Assembly: GCF_003991405.1 (NCBI RefSeq) | Contig: NZ_RPEN01000148.1 | Span: forward strand, 1 to 64,000 | Length of the DNA stretch: 64,000 nt | Direction: 5' to 3' | Origin: Pseudorhodobacter sp. E13 | GTDB lineage: Bacteria; Pseudomonadota; Alphaproteobacteria; Rhodobacterales; Rhodobacteraceae | Shown: in pieces, positions 8,484-17,371 of the stretch | Numbering within the stretch: the first letter of the stretch is position 1 | Layout of the letters: every line of letters begins with the position of its first letter | The notes under the pieces: model-generated | The model's input: the letters and a program-made list of their open reading frames with translations, nothing else | What the model was told of the DNA's origin: nothing | Databases searched by the model: none | Translations under genes and position numbers: made by a program

Positions 8484-9419
8484 TCACACCTGCGGCAGCA
8501 GCGTGAATTCCGGCTTCAAGCGCCCGGCGAAATGATCAAGGATATTCTGCGCCGCCATCATCCCCATCCGGCGGAACGCCCCGTCAGACAGGGTCGCGGC
8601 ATGCGGCGTCAGGATCACATTGGGGGCGCTGCGCAGCGGGTCGTCACCGGGCAGTGGCTCCACCGCAGTCACATCCAGCCCGGCCCCGCCCAGATGACCA
8701 GCGCCCAGCGCCGCGATCAAGGCAGGCTCATCAATCAACCCACCCCGCGCGCAATTGATCACCAGCGCGCTTTGCGGCAAACGGGCCAGCGCCTCGGCCC
8801 CCAACAAGCCCCGCGTCTCATCCGTCAACGGGCAATGAAGCGAGATCACATCCGCCTGCGGCAAAGCCGCGTGCAAATCGGGCGCCACCGGATAGCCCGC
8901 ATTGCGCGCCAGTTTCAAACTGCGCGAATGCACGGTCACGATCATGCCCAGCGCCTTGGCCAAGCCCGCGACCAACTGCCCCGAGGCCCCGAACCCCACC
9001 ACAAGCAAGCGCCGCCCTTCCAGCCCCGGCACGCGCGGCGCGGGCTTGCCCGGCCCCACCGCAGCGCGCTGCCCGTCAAGGCCCCGCGCCAGTGCCAGCA
9101 TCAGCATCAGGGCCTGCTCTGCCACCGCATGTGCATTGGCCCCCGGCGTGTTGCTGACGGTAACGCCCGCCGCCTCTGCTGCCTGCATGGCGATATTGTC
9201 CACCCCGACCCCGTGTTTGGAGATCATGGAAAACATCCCTACCTCCTCCGCCGAAACCGGGCGCACCCGCACCAGCAAGGCATCGGCGGCCACCAAAGGC
9301 TCGGCGGGGCCAGCCAGCGGCCCAATCACCTCGACCCCGGCACTTTCCAGCAGGTCAAGGGCGGCAGGGTGAACAGGTTCGGTGACCAGAACGCGGCGCT
9401 TGGGGGCCCCGGTCTGCAT
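8484..9419 (-). CDS. D-isomer-specific 2-hydroxyacid dehydrogenase (NAD-dependent)
   Basis: This 311-aa protein resembles phosphoglycerate-dehydrogenase-like 2-hydroxyacid dehydrogenases. It has the substrate-domain block KHGVGVDNI, the Rossmann motif VGFGASGQ and the NCARGG loop with the catalytic Arg. A Glu follows in VEPLPGDDP, and the catalytic His is in LTPHAAT. The substrate is not deducible. The start ATG at 9419 overlaps the TGA of the Anbu gene (TGATG), so it is translationally coupled to the proteasome-like cluster. A GTG directly before this ATG is the alternative start. Confidence 0.9.
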   Translation of the reverse strand: MQTGAPKRRVLVTEPVHPAALDLLESAGVEVIGPLAGPAEPLVAADALLVRVRPVSAEEVGMFSMISKHGVGVDNIAMQAAEAAGVTVSNTPGANAHAVAEQALMLMLALARGLDGQRAAVGPGKPAPRVPGLEGRRLLVVGFGASGQLVAGLAKALGMIVTVHSRSLKLARNAGYPVAPDLHAALPQADVISLHCPLTDETRGLLGAEALARLPQSALVINCARGGLIDEPALIAALGAGHLGGAGLDVTAVEPLPGDDPLRSAPNVILTPHAATLSDGAFRRMGMMAAQNILDHFAGRLKPEFTLLPQV

Positions 9420-10141
9420 CACAGCTCAATCTGCGAAAAGCCGTCACGCAGCGCGTTCGACCAAGCCTCGGACATCGCGCGGAAGCTTTCATCCCCCGCC
9501 TCGATCCGCCGCCGTTCGGCAACCCGGCACTGATCGCGCTTGATCACCGCCAGATCCAGCGGCATCCCCACCGACAGGTTCGACCGCAGCGTCGAATCCA
9601 TCGACAACAGCACCGCTTTTTGCGCGTCTTTCAGGCTGGTTTCCGTGGTAACAACCCGGTCCAGAATCGGCTTGCCATATTTATGCTCGCCGATTTGCAG
9701 GAAGGGGGTATCGGGGGTCGCCTCGATGTAATTGCCTTCGGGATAGATCAGAAACATCCGCATTTCCCCCCCCTTGCGCTGCCCCGCCACGATCATCGTG
9801 GCCGAAGCCCATTGTCCCATCTGGGTCTTGTCCGTCACATCCGCCCGCACCCGTGACAACATGCTGCCCACCATATCGGCCACTTTCAGCATGGTCGGCG
9901 CCTTGAGGATGGATGTCGTCTCATCCGCGTTCGGATCATCACACAACTCGCGAAGCCGCGCCAGCGTCGTCTGTGTCACCGACAGGCTGCCCGCCGTCAG
10001 AATACCGATCACCCGCTCGCCCGGGTCCTCAAAGAAGAACATCTTGCGATAGGTCGAGATATTGTCGAGGCCCGCATTGGTCCGCGTGTCGGACAACAAG
10101 ACGATGCCTTCTTTCAACAGAAGGCCGACGCAATAGGTCAT
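9419..10141 (-). CDS. Anbu, proteasome-like peptidase (Ntn hydrolase)
   Basis: The 240-aa protein matches the Anbu family, a bacterial relative of proteasome beta subunits. After Met1 comes Thr2, the expected N-terminal nucleophile after processing. Asp18 in LLSDTRTNAG and Lys33 in STYRK fit the Ntn-hydrolase triad. SMDSTLRSNLSVGMPLDL is the conserved C-terminal part. Known Anbu proteins assemble into open helical rings, and their substrates remain unsettled. The gene follows ATP-grasp, alpha-E and transglutaminase genes in one leftward unit, the classic association, 33 bases after the transglutaminase stop. Confidence 0.93.
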   Translation of the reverse strand: MTYCVGLLLKEGIVLLSDTRTNAGLDNISTYRKMFFFEDPGERVIGILTAGSLSVTQTTLARLRELCDDPNADETTSILKAPTMLKVADMVGSMLSRVRADVTDKTQMGQWASATMIVAGQRKGGEMRMFLIYPEGNYIEATPDTPFLQIGEHKYGKPILDRVVTTETSLKDAQKAVLLSMDSTLRSNLSVGMPLDLAVIKRDQCRVAERRRIEAGDESFRAMSEAWSNALRDGFSQIEL

Positions 10142-10174
10142 AGGGGGCTCCGCGGCAAAGGGTCTGAGGGGTGA

Positions 10175-10984
10175 TTACTGGCTGGATTGCTGCACTGCAA
10201 GCCTGACGTCAAGCGACTCCTCGCCATGCCCCCGCGCGATGCCCTTGATCGGGGCCGCATCCAGCGCATCAAGGCCAGAGCCGAGCCGGATATAACGATC
10301 ATCGGGGCAGCAGCGATTGGCGGGGTCAAACCCGACCCAGCCCAGATCGGGCACCCACAGCTCGGCCCAGGCATGGGCGGCCTCATGCGGGCTGCCATCG
10401 GCACTGGAATGCAGATAGCCCGAGACATAGCGGGCGGGAATACCGGCACGCCGCGCCATGGACAGCAGCGCATGGGCCTGATCCTGGCACACGCCTTTGC
10501 CAAGCGCCAGCGCCTCGGCTGCGGTGGTGGCCGCGATCGTGCTGCCGGGTTCATAGGCGATATGATCGGCCACCAGACTTGCCAGCCGATGCGCAGCCTC
10601 CAGCCCGCCACCTGTGGCCTCGGCACTGTCTGACAGCTCTGCCAGCGCCAGATCGGCCATCGTGATCGCGGTGGATTCCAGATAGCATTGCGGTGGCACG
10701 CGTTCCTTATGGCCGCGCAGAATACCTGCCAGATCGCTGGTTTCCACTGTGCCACGCACCGCCACTTCGATTTCCGACACCGGGCCTTGAATTGACCAGG
10801 CTTGCACAAAATCCCCTGCCCCGTCGCGAAACCCGCCGCCCCGCAGCCCGTCACTGACGGTGACCTGCCAGTCCAGCACGCGCTGCCCGTCAAAGCTGGA
10901 GGGCGTCAGCCGGTGGCTTTGCACAACCCCACGCACGGGTGCGCTGTAACGATACAAGGTGACATGATCGACAGTCAGCAGCAT
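10175..10984 (-). CDS. Transglutaminase-like cysteine peptidase/amidase of the Anbu cluster
   Basis: The 269-aa protein has an N-terminal bacterial transglutaminase-like domain (residues 1-90, HVTLYRYSAPV then SHRLTPS) and a catalytic core. The core triad is visible: Cys166 in GKGVCQDQAH, His204 in AAHAWAELW and Asp220 in WVGFDP. The fold can hydrolyse or form amide bonds. In this cluster it is proposed to process a peptide made by the ATP-grasp protein; that is inference. The ATG at 10984 overlaps the TGA of the alpha-E gene (TGATG), indicating coupling. Confidence 0.93.
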   Translation of the reverse strand: MLLTVDHVTLYRYSAPVRGVVQSHRLTPSSFDGQRVLDWQVTVSDGLRGGGFRDGAGDFVQAWSIQGPVSEIEVAVRGTVETSDLAGILRGHKERVPPQCYLESTAITMADLALAELSDSAEATGGGLEAAHRLASLVADHIAYEPGSTIAATTAAEALALGKGVCQDQAHALLSMARRAGIPARYVSGYLHSSADGSPHEAAHAWAELWVPDLGWVGFDPANRCCPDDRYIRLGSGLDALDAAPIKGIARGHGEESLDVRLAVQQSSQ

Positions 10985-11934
10985 CAGCGAATATCCCCGC
11001 TCAGATAGGATTCATGGATTTCATGGGCCAGCTTGCCGGTTTCCTGAATGAACCGCGTCAGAAACTCGTGCAGACCTTCGTCGAAAATCTCTTCGACCTT
11101 GGTTTCGGCCAATTCCGCCAGAAGCGACCGCGCCTGACTGCGCGCCGTGCTCTTTTTGCGGCTGCCCCGGTCCAGACGTTCCAGATGCGCCACCATCCCA
11201 TCGGCGCAGGTGATCAAAGAGCGCGGGCATTGCGGGTTCAAAATCAGGAAATGCCCGATTTTCTGCGCCGTCACATCGCCGCCATAGGCCCAATGAAATG
11301 CCCGATGCGATGACATCGCGCGCAACAGCGTCGTCCATTGATAGTTATCAAGGCCAGAGCCGACAAAATCCACGCGCGGCAGCAAAACGTAATATTTCAC
11401 ATCCAGCAGCCGCGCCGTGCTGTCGGCCCGTTCCAGATAATAGCCAAGGTTCAGAAAGTGATAGCCATCGCCGCGCAATTGCGTGGCCTCGATGGCGCCG
11501 CGCATCATCGCGGTCTGGCGCATCGTCCATTCGGTCAATCGGCTCAGGTCCAGTTCTGACCGTGGCCTGCGTTCCATCTGGCGCATTTCCTGAAAGGCCG
11601 AGTTGATGGCATCCCAAACCTGCGAGGTCAGCGCCGTGCGCACGATCCGCGCATTTTCGCGGGCCGCCGTGATGCAAGACACCACCGAGGAAGGGTTGTC
11701 ATGGTCAAAGAACAGATGGCTTTCGATGTTGCGCTGCACCGGGTCGCCGTATTTCGCGGTAAAGGCGGCCTCGGTGCCAATGGCATGCAACAGGCTGTTC
11801 CATTCGCTGCGATGCCCATGCGCCGATGGAATCAACGAGTTGCGCGCCCCCACTTCCAGCAGCCGCGCCGCGGTTTCCGCGCGTTCCATATAGCGCGCGA
11901 TCCAATAGAGGTTATCTGCGGTTCTACTCAGCAT
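10984..11934 (-). CDS. Alpha-E domain protein (DUF403)
   Basis: The 316-aa protein is an all-helical alpha-E protein, recognised by its opening MLSRTADNLYWIARYMERAE and by YYLERADSTARLLDVKYY in the middle. Its biochemical role is unknown; it nearly always accompanies the circularly permuted ATP-grasp and transglutaminase genes. The start at 11934 is chosen at the conserved MLSRTAD; a longer frame reads back into the ATP-grasp gene. Only 4 bases separate it from the ATP-grasp stop, and its stop overlaps the transglutaminase start. Confidence 0.93.
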   Translation of the reverse strand: MLSRTADNLYWIARYMERAETAARLLEVGARNSLIPSAHGHRSEWNSLLHAIGTEAAFTAKYGDPVQRNIESHLFFDHDNPSSVVSCITAARENARIVRTALTSQVWDAINSAFQEMRQMERRPRSELDLSRLTEWTMRQTAMMRGAIEATQLRGDGYHFLNLGYYLERADSTARLLDVKYYVLLPRVDFVGSGLDNYQWTTLLRAMSSHRAFHWAYGGDVTAQKIGHFLILNPQCPRSLITCADGMVAHLERLDRGSRKKSTARSQARSLLAELAETKVEEIFDEGLHEFLTRFIQETGKLAHEIHESYLSGDIR

Positions 11935-11938
11935 GTCA

Positions 11939-13351
11939 TCACCCCGCCAAAACCCAAGTGTCTTTGACCCCGCCACCTTGGCTGGAATTCACCACAAGCG
12001 ACCCTTCCGTCAGCGCCACACGGGTCAGCCCCCCCGGCACCAGTTCCACCCGCTCGCCCACAAGGCAATAGGGCCGCAAATCGACATGGCGCGGCGCGAT
12101 GCCCTGATCGACAAAGGTCGGCGTGGTCGACAGCGCCAGCGTGGGCTGGGCGATGTAATTATGCGGCTTTGCCTCAATCCGTTTCGCGAATTCCGCAATC
12201 TCGGCCTTGGTGCATTTGGGGCCGACCAACATGCCATAGCCGCCCGATCCATGCACCTCTTTGACAACCAGCTCTGCCAGATTTTCCAGCACATATTTGC
12301 AATCATCGGGTTTGGCGCATTGCCATGTCGGCACATTGTTCAAAATCGGTTCTTCGCCCAGATAAAAGCGGATCATTTCCGGCACGAAAGTATAAACCGC
12401 TTTGTCATCGGCGACACCCGCACCGGGGGCCGAACAAATCGCCACACCGCCTGAACGGTAAACATCCATCAGCCCCGGCACGCCCAACATGCTATCGGGG
12501 CGGAAACACAAAGGGTCGATGAAAGCATCATCAATCCGGCGGTAAATCACATCCACCCGGCGCGGGCCTTCGGTGGTGCGCATATAGACAAATTCGCCCT
12601 CCACGAACAAATCCTGCCCCTCGACCAGTTCCACCCCCATCAGATCGGCAAGGAAAGAATGTTCGTAATAGGCAGAGTTGAAATGCCCCGGCGTCAGAAT
12701 CACGATCACCGGCTCGCCCGTGCATTTGGGCGGCGCGACCGAGGCCAAGGTGCGGCGCAACAGGTCGGGATAGGTGTCCACCGGCTCAATCCGGTTTTCA
12801 CGGAACAGCGCGGGGAACATCCGCATCATGATCTCGCGGTTTTCCAGCATGTAGGACACGCCAGAAGGCGTGCGGCAATTATCCTCCAGCACGAAAAATT
12901 CATCCGGGCCGGTGCGCACAAGGTCAACGCCCACGATATGGCTGTAAACGCCTTTGGGCGGCAGAATGCCCACAACTTCCTTTTCATAGGCCTCGTTTTG
13001 ATAGACCAGATTGGCCGGAATACGGCCCGCCCGCACAATCTCTCCGCGCCCGTAAACATCGGCCAGAAACGCGTTGAGCGCGCGGGCACGTTGCTTCACG
13101 CCGCGGTCCAGCTTGGCCCATTCAAAGGCCGAAAACACCCGTGGGAACATATCAAACGGGATCAGGCGATCCGGGTCGCCGCCTTCGCCATAAACGGCAA
13201 AGGTGATGCCGATGCGGCGAAACAGCGCCTCGGCCTCGGCCTGTTTCATCTGGCGCAATTCGGCGGGCATGTTGCGCATCCAGGCATCCAATTGCTGATA
13301 GGGCAATCGGACCTGATCGCCCTCATACATCTCATTGAAATAGCGTGTCAT
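11939..13351 (-). CDS. Circularly permuted ATP-grasp type 2 protein
   Basis: This 470-aa protein belongs to the DUF404/DUF407 circularly permuted ATP-grasp family, predicted to form amide bonds between an acid and an amine using ATP. Typical blocks are FPRVFSAFEWAKLDRGVKQR, then GVDLVRTGPDEFFVLEDNCRTPSGVSY, and KEVHGSGGYGMLVGP near the C-terminus. I chose the start at MTRYFNEMYEGD (13351), with GAGGGA upstream. A longer frame begins in unlikely sequence. It is the first gene of the leftward operon ATP-grasp, alpha-E, transglutaminase, Anbu, 2-hydroxyacid dehydrogenase. A 180-base gap upstream must hold the promoter, which I could not pinpoint. Confidence 0.93.
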   Translation of the reverse strand: MTRYFNEMYEGDQVRLPYQQLDAWMRNMPAELRQMKQAEAEALFRRIGITFAVYGEGGDPDRLIPFDMFPRVFSAFEWAKLDRGVKQRARALNAFLADVYGRGEIVRAGRIPANLVYQNEAYEKEVVGILPPKGVYSHIVGVDLVRTGPDEFFVLEDNCRTPSGVSYMLENREIMMRMFPALFRENRIEPVDTYPDLLRRTLASVAPPKCTGEPVIVILTPGHFNSAYYEHSFLADLMGVELVEGQDLFVEGEFVYMRTTEGPRRVDVIYRRIDDAFIDPLCFRPDSMLGVPGLMDVYRSGGVAICSAPGAGVADDKAVYTFVPEMIRFYLGEEPILNNVPTWQCAKPDDCKYVLENLAELVVKEVHGSGGYGMLVGPKCTKAEIAEFAKRIEAKPHNYIAQPTLALSTTPTFVDQGIAPRHVDLRPYCLVGERVELVPGGLTRVALTEGSLVVNSSQGGGVKDTWVLAG

Positions 13352-13531
13352 GCTGGTGCTGTCCCTCGCTGCGCAGAGCGGCGGTTGGCCCGCCCTTTGC
13401 CCCATGTAAGCAGGTGGCAAGATGAAGGGAAAGGGGCTGCACCGCGAAAACCGCCCCTACCACGGGCAATCGCCCAAAAATCAGGCAATCGCCCCCCTTC
13501 CCCTTTGCGCCAAGCGGGCTAAGCTTGGGAA

Positions 13532-14551
13532 ATGACACGCGATCCGGTTCTGCGCTTCACCGATCAGGGCATTTATTGCCCGGCGGGGGATTTTTATATC
13601 GACCCGTGGCGCCCCGTGGCCCGCGCCGCCATCACCCATGGCCATTCCGATCACGCCCGTGCAGGGCATGGCAGCTATCTGGCCACCCATGCCGCCTTGC
13701 CCGTGATGCGCCACCGCTTGGGCCAGATCAACGCGCATGGGCTGGCCTACGGCGAGGTGCAGCGCATCGGCGGGGCCAATCTGTCCTTTCACCCCGCAGG
13801 CCATGTGCCGGGATCAGCGCAAATCCGTATCGAAGTGGGGGGCGAGGTCTGGGTCGTCTCTGGTGATTACAAACTAGAGGAGGACGGGCTGTCCGAACCC
13901 TTCTCCCCGATCCCCTGCCACGCCTTCATCACCGAATGCACCTTTGGCCTGCCCGTCTTTCGCTGGCCCGCACAGGCCAAAACAGCCGCCGAAATCGCAA
14001 CATGGTGGGCAAGGAATGCCGCCGAGGGCCGCGTCTCGCTGCTGGGCGCCTATGGGCTTGGCAAGGCGCAGCGCATCATGTCGATGCTGGCGGCACAGGG
14101 CCTGCCCGGCCCCCTCTTCACCCATGGCGCGGCAGAGGCGACAACCCGCATCCTGCGCGACCAGGGCTACCCGCTGCCCCCCACCACCCTTGTCAGCCGC
14201 GCACCCCCGCCCCCCGATGCCCTTGTCATCGCGCCGCCCTCTGCGCTTGGCTCTGCCTGGGCCGCAAAACTCGGTCCAAGGTCCGAGGCTTTCGCCTCTG
14301 GCTGGATGGCCCTGCGCGGCATCCGGCGCAGGCGCAACCTTGGCACGGGGTTCATCATCTCCGACCACGCCGATTGGGACGGGCTGAACAGCGCCATCCG
14401 CGCCACCGGGGCCGAAAAGATCTTCGCCAACCATGGCTATACCGCCCCCTTTCAACGCTGGCTTGCCTCGCAAGGCTATGACGCGGGCATCGTCGCAACC
14501 GAGTGGCAAGGCGAGACGGCCGAGCCTGACAAAGAGATCACCCCGGAATGA
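13532..14551 (+). CDS. Ligase-associated exonuclease (metallo-beta-lactamase fold)
   Basis: This 339-aa protein is a metallo-beta-lactamase/beta-CASP-like nuclease of the ligase-associated putative exonuclease family. The metal-binding motif is HGHSDH (His36-His41). Further motifs are PAGHVPGSAQI, VVSGDYK and, near the C-terminus, SDHADWDGL and FANHGYT. It lies 106 bases before the ATP-dependent DNA ligase gene on the same strand. Their joint role is inferred to be DNA end processing and sealing, though the substrate is unproven. The DEXH helicase and phosphoesterase that often join this set are not present next to it. Confidence 0.92.
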   Translation: MTRDPVLRFTDQGIYCPAGDFYIDPWRPVARAAITHGHSDHARAGHGSYLATHAALPVMRHRLGQINAHGLAYGEVQRIGGANLSFHPAGHVPGSAQIRIEVGGEVWVVSGDYKLEEDGLSEPFSPIPCHAFITECTFGLPVFRWPAQAKTAAEIATWWARNAAEGRVSLLGAYGLGKAQRIMSMLAAQGLPGPLFTHGAAEATTRILRDQGYPLPPTTLVSRAPPPPDALVIAPPSALGSAWAAKLGPRSEAFASGWMALRGIRRRRNLGTGFIISDHADWDGLNSAIRATGAEKIFANHGYTAPFQRWLASQGYDAGIVATEWQGETAEPDKEITPE

Positions 14552-14569
14552 AAACCGCGCTGGCTTCAT

Positions 14570-14636
14570 CTTGGCAAAAATACCTTCAGGGGGGGAATTT
14601 TTCGTCAGAAAAAGGGGGGGCAGACTGCCCCCCGCC
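14570..14636. repeat. Intergenic palindromic module (copy 2)
   Basis: CTTGGCAAAAATACCTTCAG starts the element and GGGGGGCAG (14615-14623) / CTGCCCCCC (14625-14633) closes it. It parallels the module at 8401-8470 in order and spacing. Here it sits between the exonuclease and ligase genes, which read in the same direction. Confidence 0.72.
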
Positions 14637-14657
14637 CCCGCCGCCACAGGCCGCGCC

Positions 14658-16238
14658 ATGAACCGCTTTGCCCAGCTTTTCAACGCGCTCGATGCCACCA
14701 CCAAAACCAGCGCGAAAACCGCGGCCCTTGCCGCCTATTTCCAAACCGCACCCAAATCCGACCGGGTCTGGACCATCGCGCTGCTCTCTGGTCGTCGGCC
14801 CAAACGCGCCGCCTCCAGCACACAACTGCGCGACTGGGCTGCCGAAGCAGCAGGCCTGCCGCTGTGGATGGTCGAAGAAAGCTATCCCATCGTCGGCGAT
14901 CTGGCGGAAACCATCGCCTTGCTGCTGCCCGCCCCGCAAAGCCGCAGCAACCAAAGCCTGACAGGCTGGATCGAAACCCTGATCGCGCTGACCGATCAAC
15001 CGCCCGAGGCCAAGCGCGCCGGCGTTCTGGCGGCATGGGACAGCCTTGAGACGACCGAGCGCTTTTTGTTCAACAAGCTCATCACCGGCGGGTTTCGCAT
15101 GGGCGTCAGCCGGGGCTTGATGACCCGCGCCTTGGCACAGGCCACCGGGGTTGATGAAAGCCTGCTTGCGCATCGACTGATGGGGAATTGGAACCCCGCC
15201 ACCACCGATTTCGACGATCTGATCGCGGAAACCGATTTGCAGGGCAGCACCAAACCCTATCCTTTCGCCCTCGCCTCCGGGCTGGAGGATAAGCCAGAAA
15301 CGCTCGGCCCACGGGCGGAATGGCTGGCCGAATGGAAATGGGACGGTATTCGCGGCCAGATCATCAACCGCCCCGGTGCCTTCGCGCTATGGTCGCGCGG
15401 CGAGGAGTTGATCACCGACCGCTTCCCCGAATTCGCTCCCCTCGCCCGCGCCTTGCCGCAAGGCACCGTGCTGGATGGCGAGGTGCTGGTGTGGTCGAAT
15501 GATGCGCCCCTGCCCTTCGCGCTGCTGCAAAAGCGGATCACCCGCAAGACGGTGCCGAAAAAGCTGCTGGCCGAGGCTCCGGCGCGGTTTCTGGCCTATG
15601 ACCTGCTGGAATGGCAAGGGCGCGACCTGCGCGCGGCCCCCTTGGCCGACCGCCGCGCCGCCTTGATGCAGATGCTCGCCCAATTGCCGCCCGGCTTGCC
15701 GCTCGCCGCCTCTGCCGCCGTCACAGCGCCCGATTGGACCACCTTGACCAAAGCACGCCACACCGCGCGCGAAAAATCCGCCGAAGGCTTGATGCTCAAA
15801 CGCCTCGCCTCGCCCTATCACGCGGGGCGCAAGCGCGGCGATTGGTGGAAATGGAAGCTGGACCCTTATACCGTTGATGCCGTGATGCTTTACGCGCAAT
15901 CGGGCCATGGCCGCCGCGCCAATCTGTTCACTGATTTCACCTTTGCGGTCCGCGATGGCGATGCGCTTGTGCCCTTCACCAAAGCCTATTCCGGCCTGAC
16001 CGATGCCGAATTTCGCCAGATCACCGATTGGGTGAAAAAGCACACGATCGAACGCTTTGGCCCCGTGCGCCGCGTGCCGCCCGAACTGGTGTTCGAGATC
16101 GCCTTTGAAGGCATTGCGGAAAGCCCGCGCCACAAATCCGGCATTGCCCTGCGCTTTCCCCGCATGCTGCGCTGGCGCCATGACAAACCGGTAGAGGAGA
16201 TCGACACGCTGGATAGCCTGCGCGCGCTTTTGCCGTAA
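14658..16238 (+). CDS. ATP-dependent DNA ligase (exonuclease-associated family)
   Basis: The 526-aa protein has an N-terminal helical DNA-binding domain (about residues 1-200), an adenylation domain and an OB-fold domain. The nucleotidyl-acceptor lysine is Lys227 in EWKWDGIRG. LDGEVLVW (motif III), EGLMLKR (motif IV) and WWKWKLDPY (motif V) follow. It seals nicks using ATP and is additional to the NAD-dependent LigA expected elsewhere in the genome. The start ATG at 14658 follows the G-rich repeat; a longer frame through the repeat is unlikely. Confidence 0.93.
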   Translation: MNRFAQLFNALDATTKTSAKTAALAAYFQTAPKSDRVWTIALLSGRRPKRAASSTQLRDWAAEAAGLPLWMVEESYPIVGDLAETIALLLPAPQSRSNQSLTGWIETLIALTDQPPEAKRAGVLAAWDSLETTERFLFNKLITGGFRMGVSRGLMTRALAQATGVDESLLAHRLMGNWNPATTDFDDLIAETDLQGSTKPYPFALASGLEDKPETLGPRAEWLAEWKWDGIRGQIINRPGAFALWSRGEELITDRFPEFAPLARALPQGTVLDGEVLVWSNDAPLPFALLQKRITRKTVPKKLLAEAPARFLAYDLLEWQGRDLRAAPLADRRAALMQMLAQLPPGLPLAASAAVTAPDWTTLTKARHTAREKSAEGLMLKRLASPYHAGRKRGDWWKWKLDPYTVDAVMLYAQSGHGRRANLFTDFTFAVRDGDALVPFTKAYSGLTDAEFRQITDWVKKHTIERFGPVRRVPPELVFEIAFEGIAESPRHKSGIALRFPRMLRWRHDKPVEEIDTLDSLRALLP

Positions 16239-16294
16239 GCGGCCCTTGGCACAGGCCAACCCCGCACTTAGGTTGAATGCGAAAGTGAGGCCCC

Positions 16295-17302
16295 ATGCAA
16301 TCCTTCTCTCTGCTGGATCTGTCCCCCATTCCCGAAGGCGGCAGCGCCGCCGATGCGCTGCGCAATACGGTGGCACTGGCCCAAGCGGCAGAGGCTGCGG
16401 GCTATGCGCGTTTCTGGCTGGCCGAACATCACAACATGCCGGGGATTGCCTCGGCGGCGACGCCACTGGTCATCGGGCATGTTGCAGCGGCCACCAAGAG
16501 CATCCGCGTTGGTGCGGGCGGCATCATGCTGCCCAATCACGCGCCTTTGGTGATCGCGGAACAATTCGGCACGCTGGCAACGCTTTACCCCGGCCGGATT
16601 GATCTGGGCCTTGGCCGCGCCCCCGGCACCGATATGGCCACCGCCCGCGCCCTGCGCCGCCACATGGCCCCCGAAGACAGCTTTCCGCAAGACGTGCAGG
16701 AACTGATCGCCTATCTCGGTGATATGCCAGAGGATGCCCCCGTGCGCGCCATTCCCGGCCTTGGCACCCATGTGCCGGTGTGGATATTGGGCTCCAGCCT
16801 TTACGGCGCGCAACTGGCCGCCTATTTCGGCCTGCCCTATGCTTTTGCGTCGCATTTTGCCCCCGCGATGTTGGAGGAGGCACTGGAAACCTATCGCGCC
16901 ACCTTCCGCCCCTCGGCCCATCTGCCCGCCCCTCATGCGATGATGGCCGCAGGGGTTTGCGCAGCCGACACGGATGCCGAAGCCGAATTCCTGCGCTCCT
17001 CGCAACTCCTTGCCTTTGCGCGGCTACGCATGGGGCGGCCCGGAAAACTGCCACGCCCCGTGGCGGATGTGCGGGCCGAGGTGCCTGCCCCGATGCTGGC
17101 GCAAGTGGAACAGGCGCTGTCTTGTTCGGCGCATGGGTCGGCGGCCAGCGTGAAGGCGCAGCTTTCGGCGCTGATCGACCTCTACAAACCCGATGAATTG
17201 ATGATCACCGGCATGATCCACGATCCCGCCGCCCGCATCCGCTCTTTCCAGATCGCCGCGGATGCGCTGCGCGATCTGCAACGCCCCGCACAGGCTGCGT
17301 GA
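16295..17302 (+). CDS. LLM-class flavin-dependent oxidoreductase
   Basis: This 335-aa luciferase-like monooxygenase resembles the YhbW group. It shows the TIM-barrel start [15 protein letters not shown], then the flavin-site motif [17 protein letters not shown] and then [28 protein letters not shown] and the LMITGMIHD end are typical of this group. The substrate is unknown. It stands alone between the ligase and the oligopeptidase gene. Confidence 0.9.
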   Translation: MQSFSLLDLSPIPEGGSAADALRNTVALAQAAEAAGYARFWLAEHHNMPGIASAATPLVIGHVAAATKSIRVGAGGIMLPNHAPLVIAEQFGTLATLYPGRIDLGLGRAPGTDMATARALRRHMAPEDSFPQDVQELIAYLGDMPEDAPVRAIPGLGTHVPVWILGSSLYGAQLAAYFGLPYAFASHFAPAMLEEALETYRATFRPSAHLPAPHAMMAAGVCAADTDAEAEFLRSSQLLAFARLRMGRPGKLPRPVADVRAEVPAPMLAQVEQALSCSAHGSAASVKAQLSALIDLYKPDELMITGMIHDPAARIRSFQIAADALRDLQRPAQAA

Positions 17303-17371
17303 ACGGGGTGGGTTGTTCCCCCGCCCGCCGCAGCCTACACAGAACCAAAGCCGCAATATCAGAGGTTAAAG

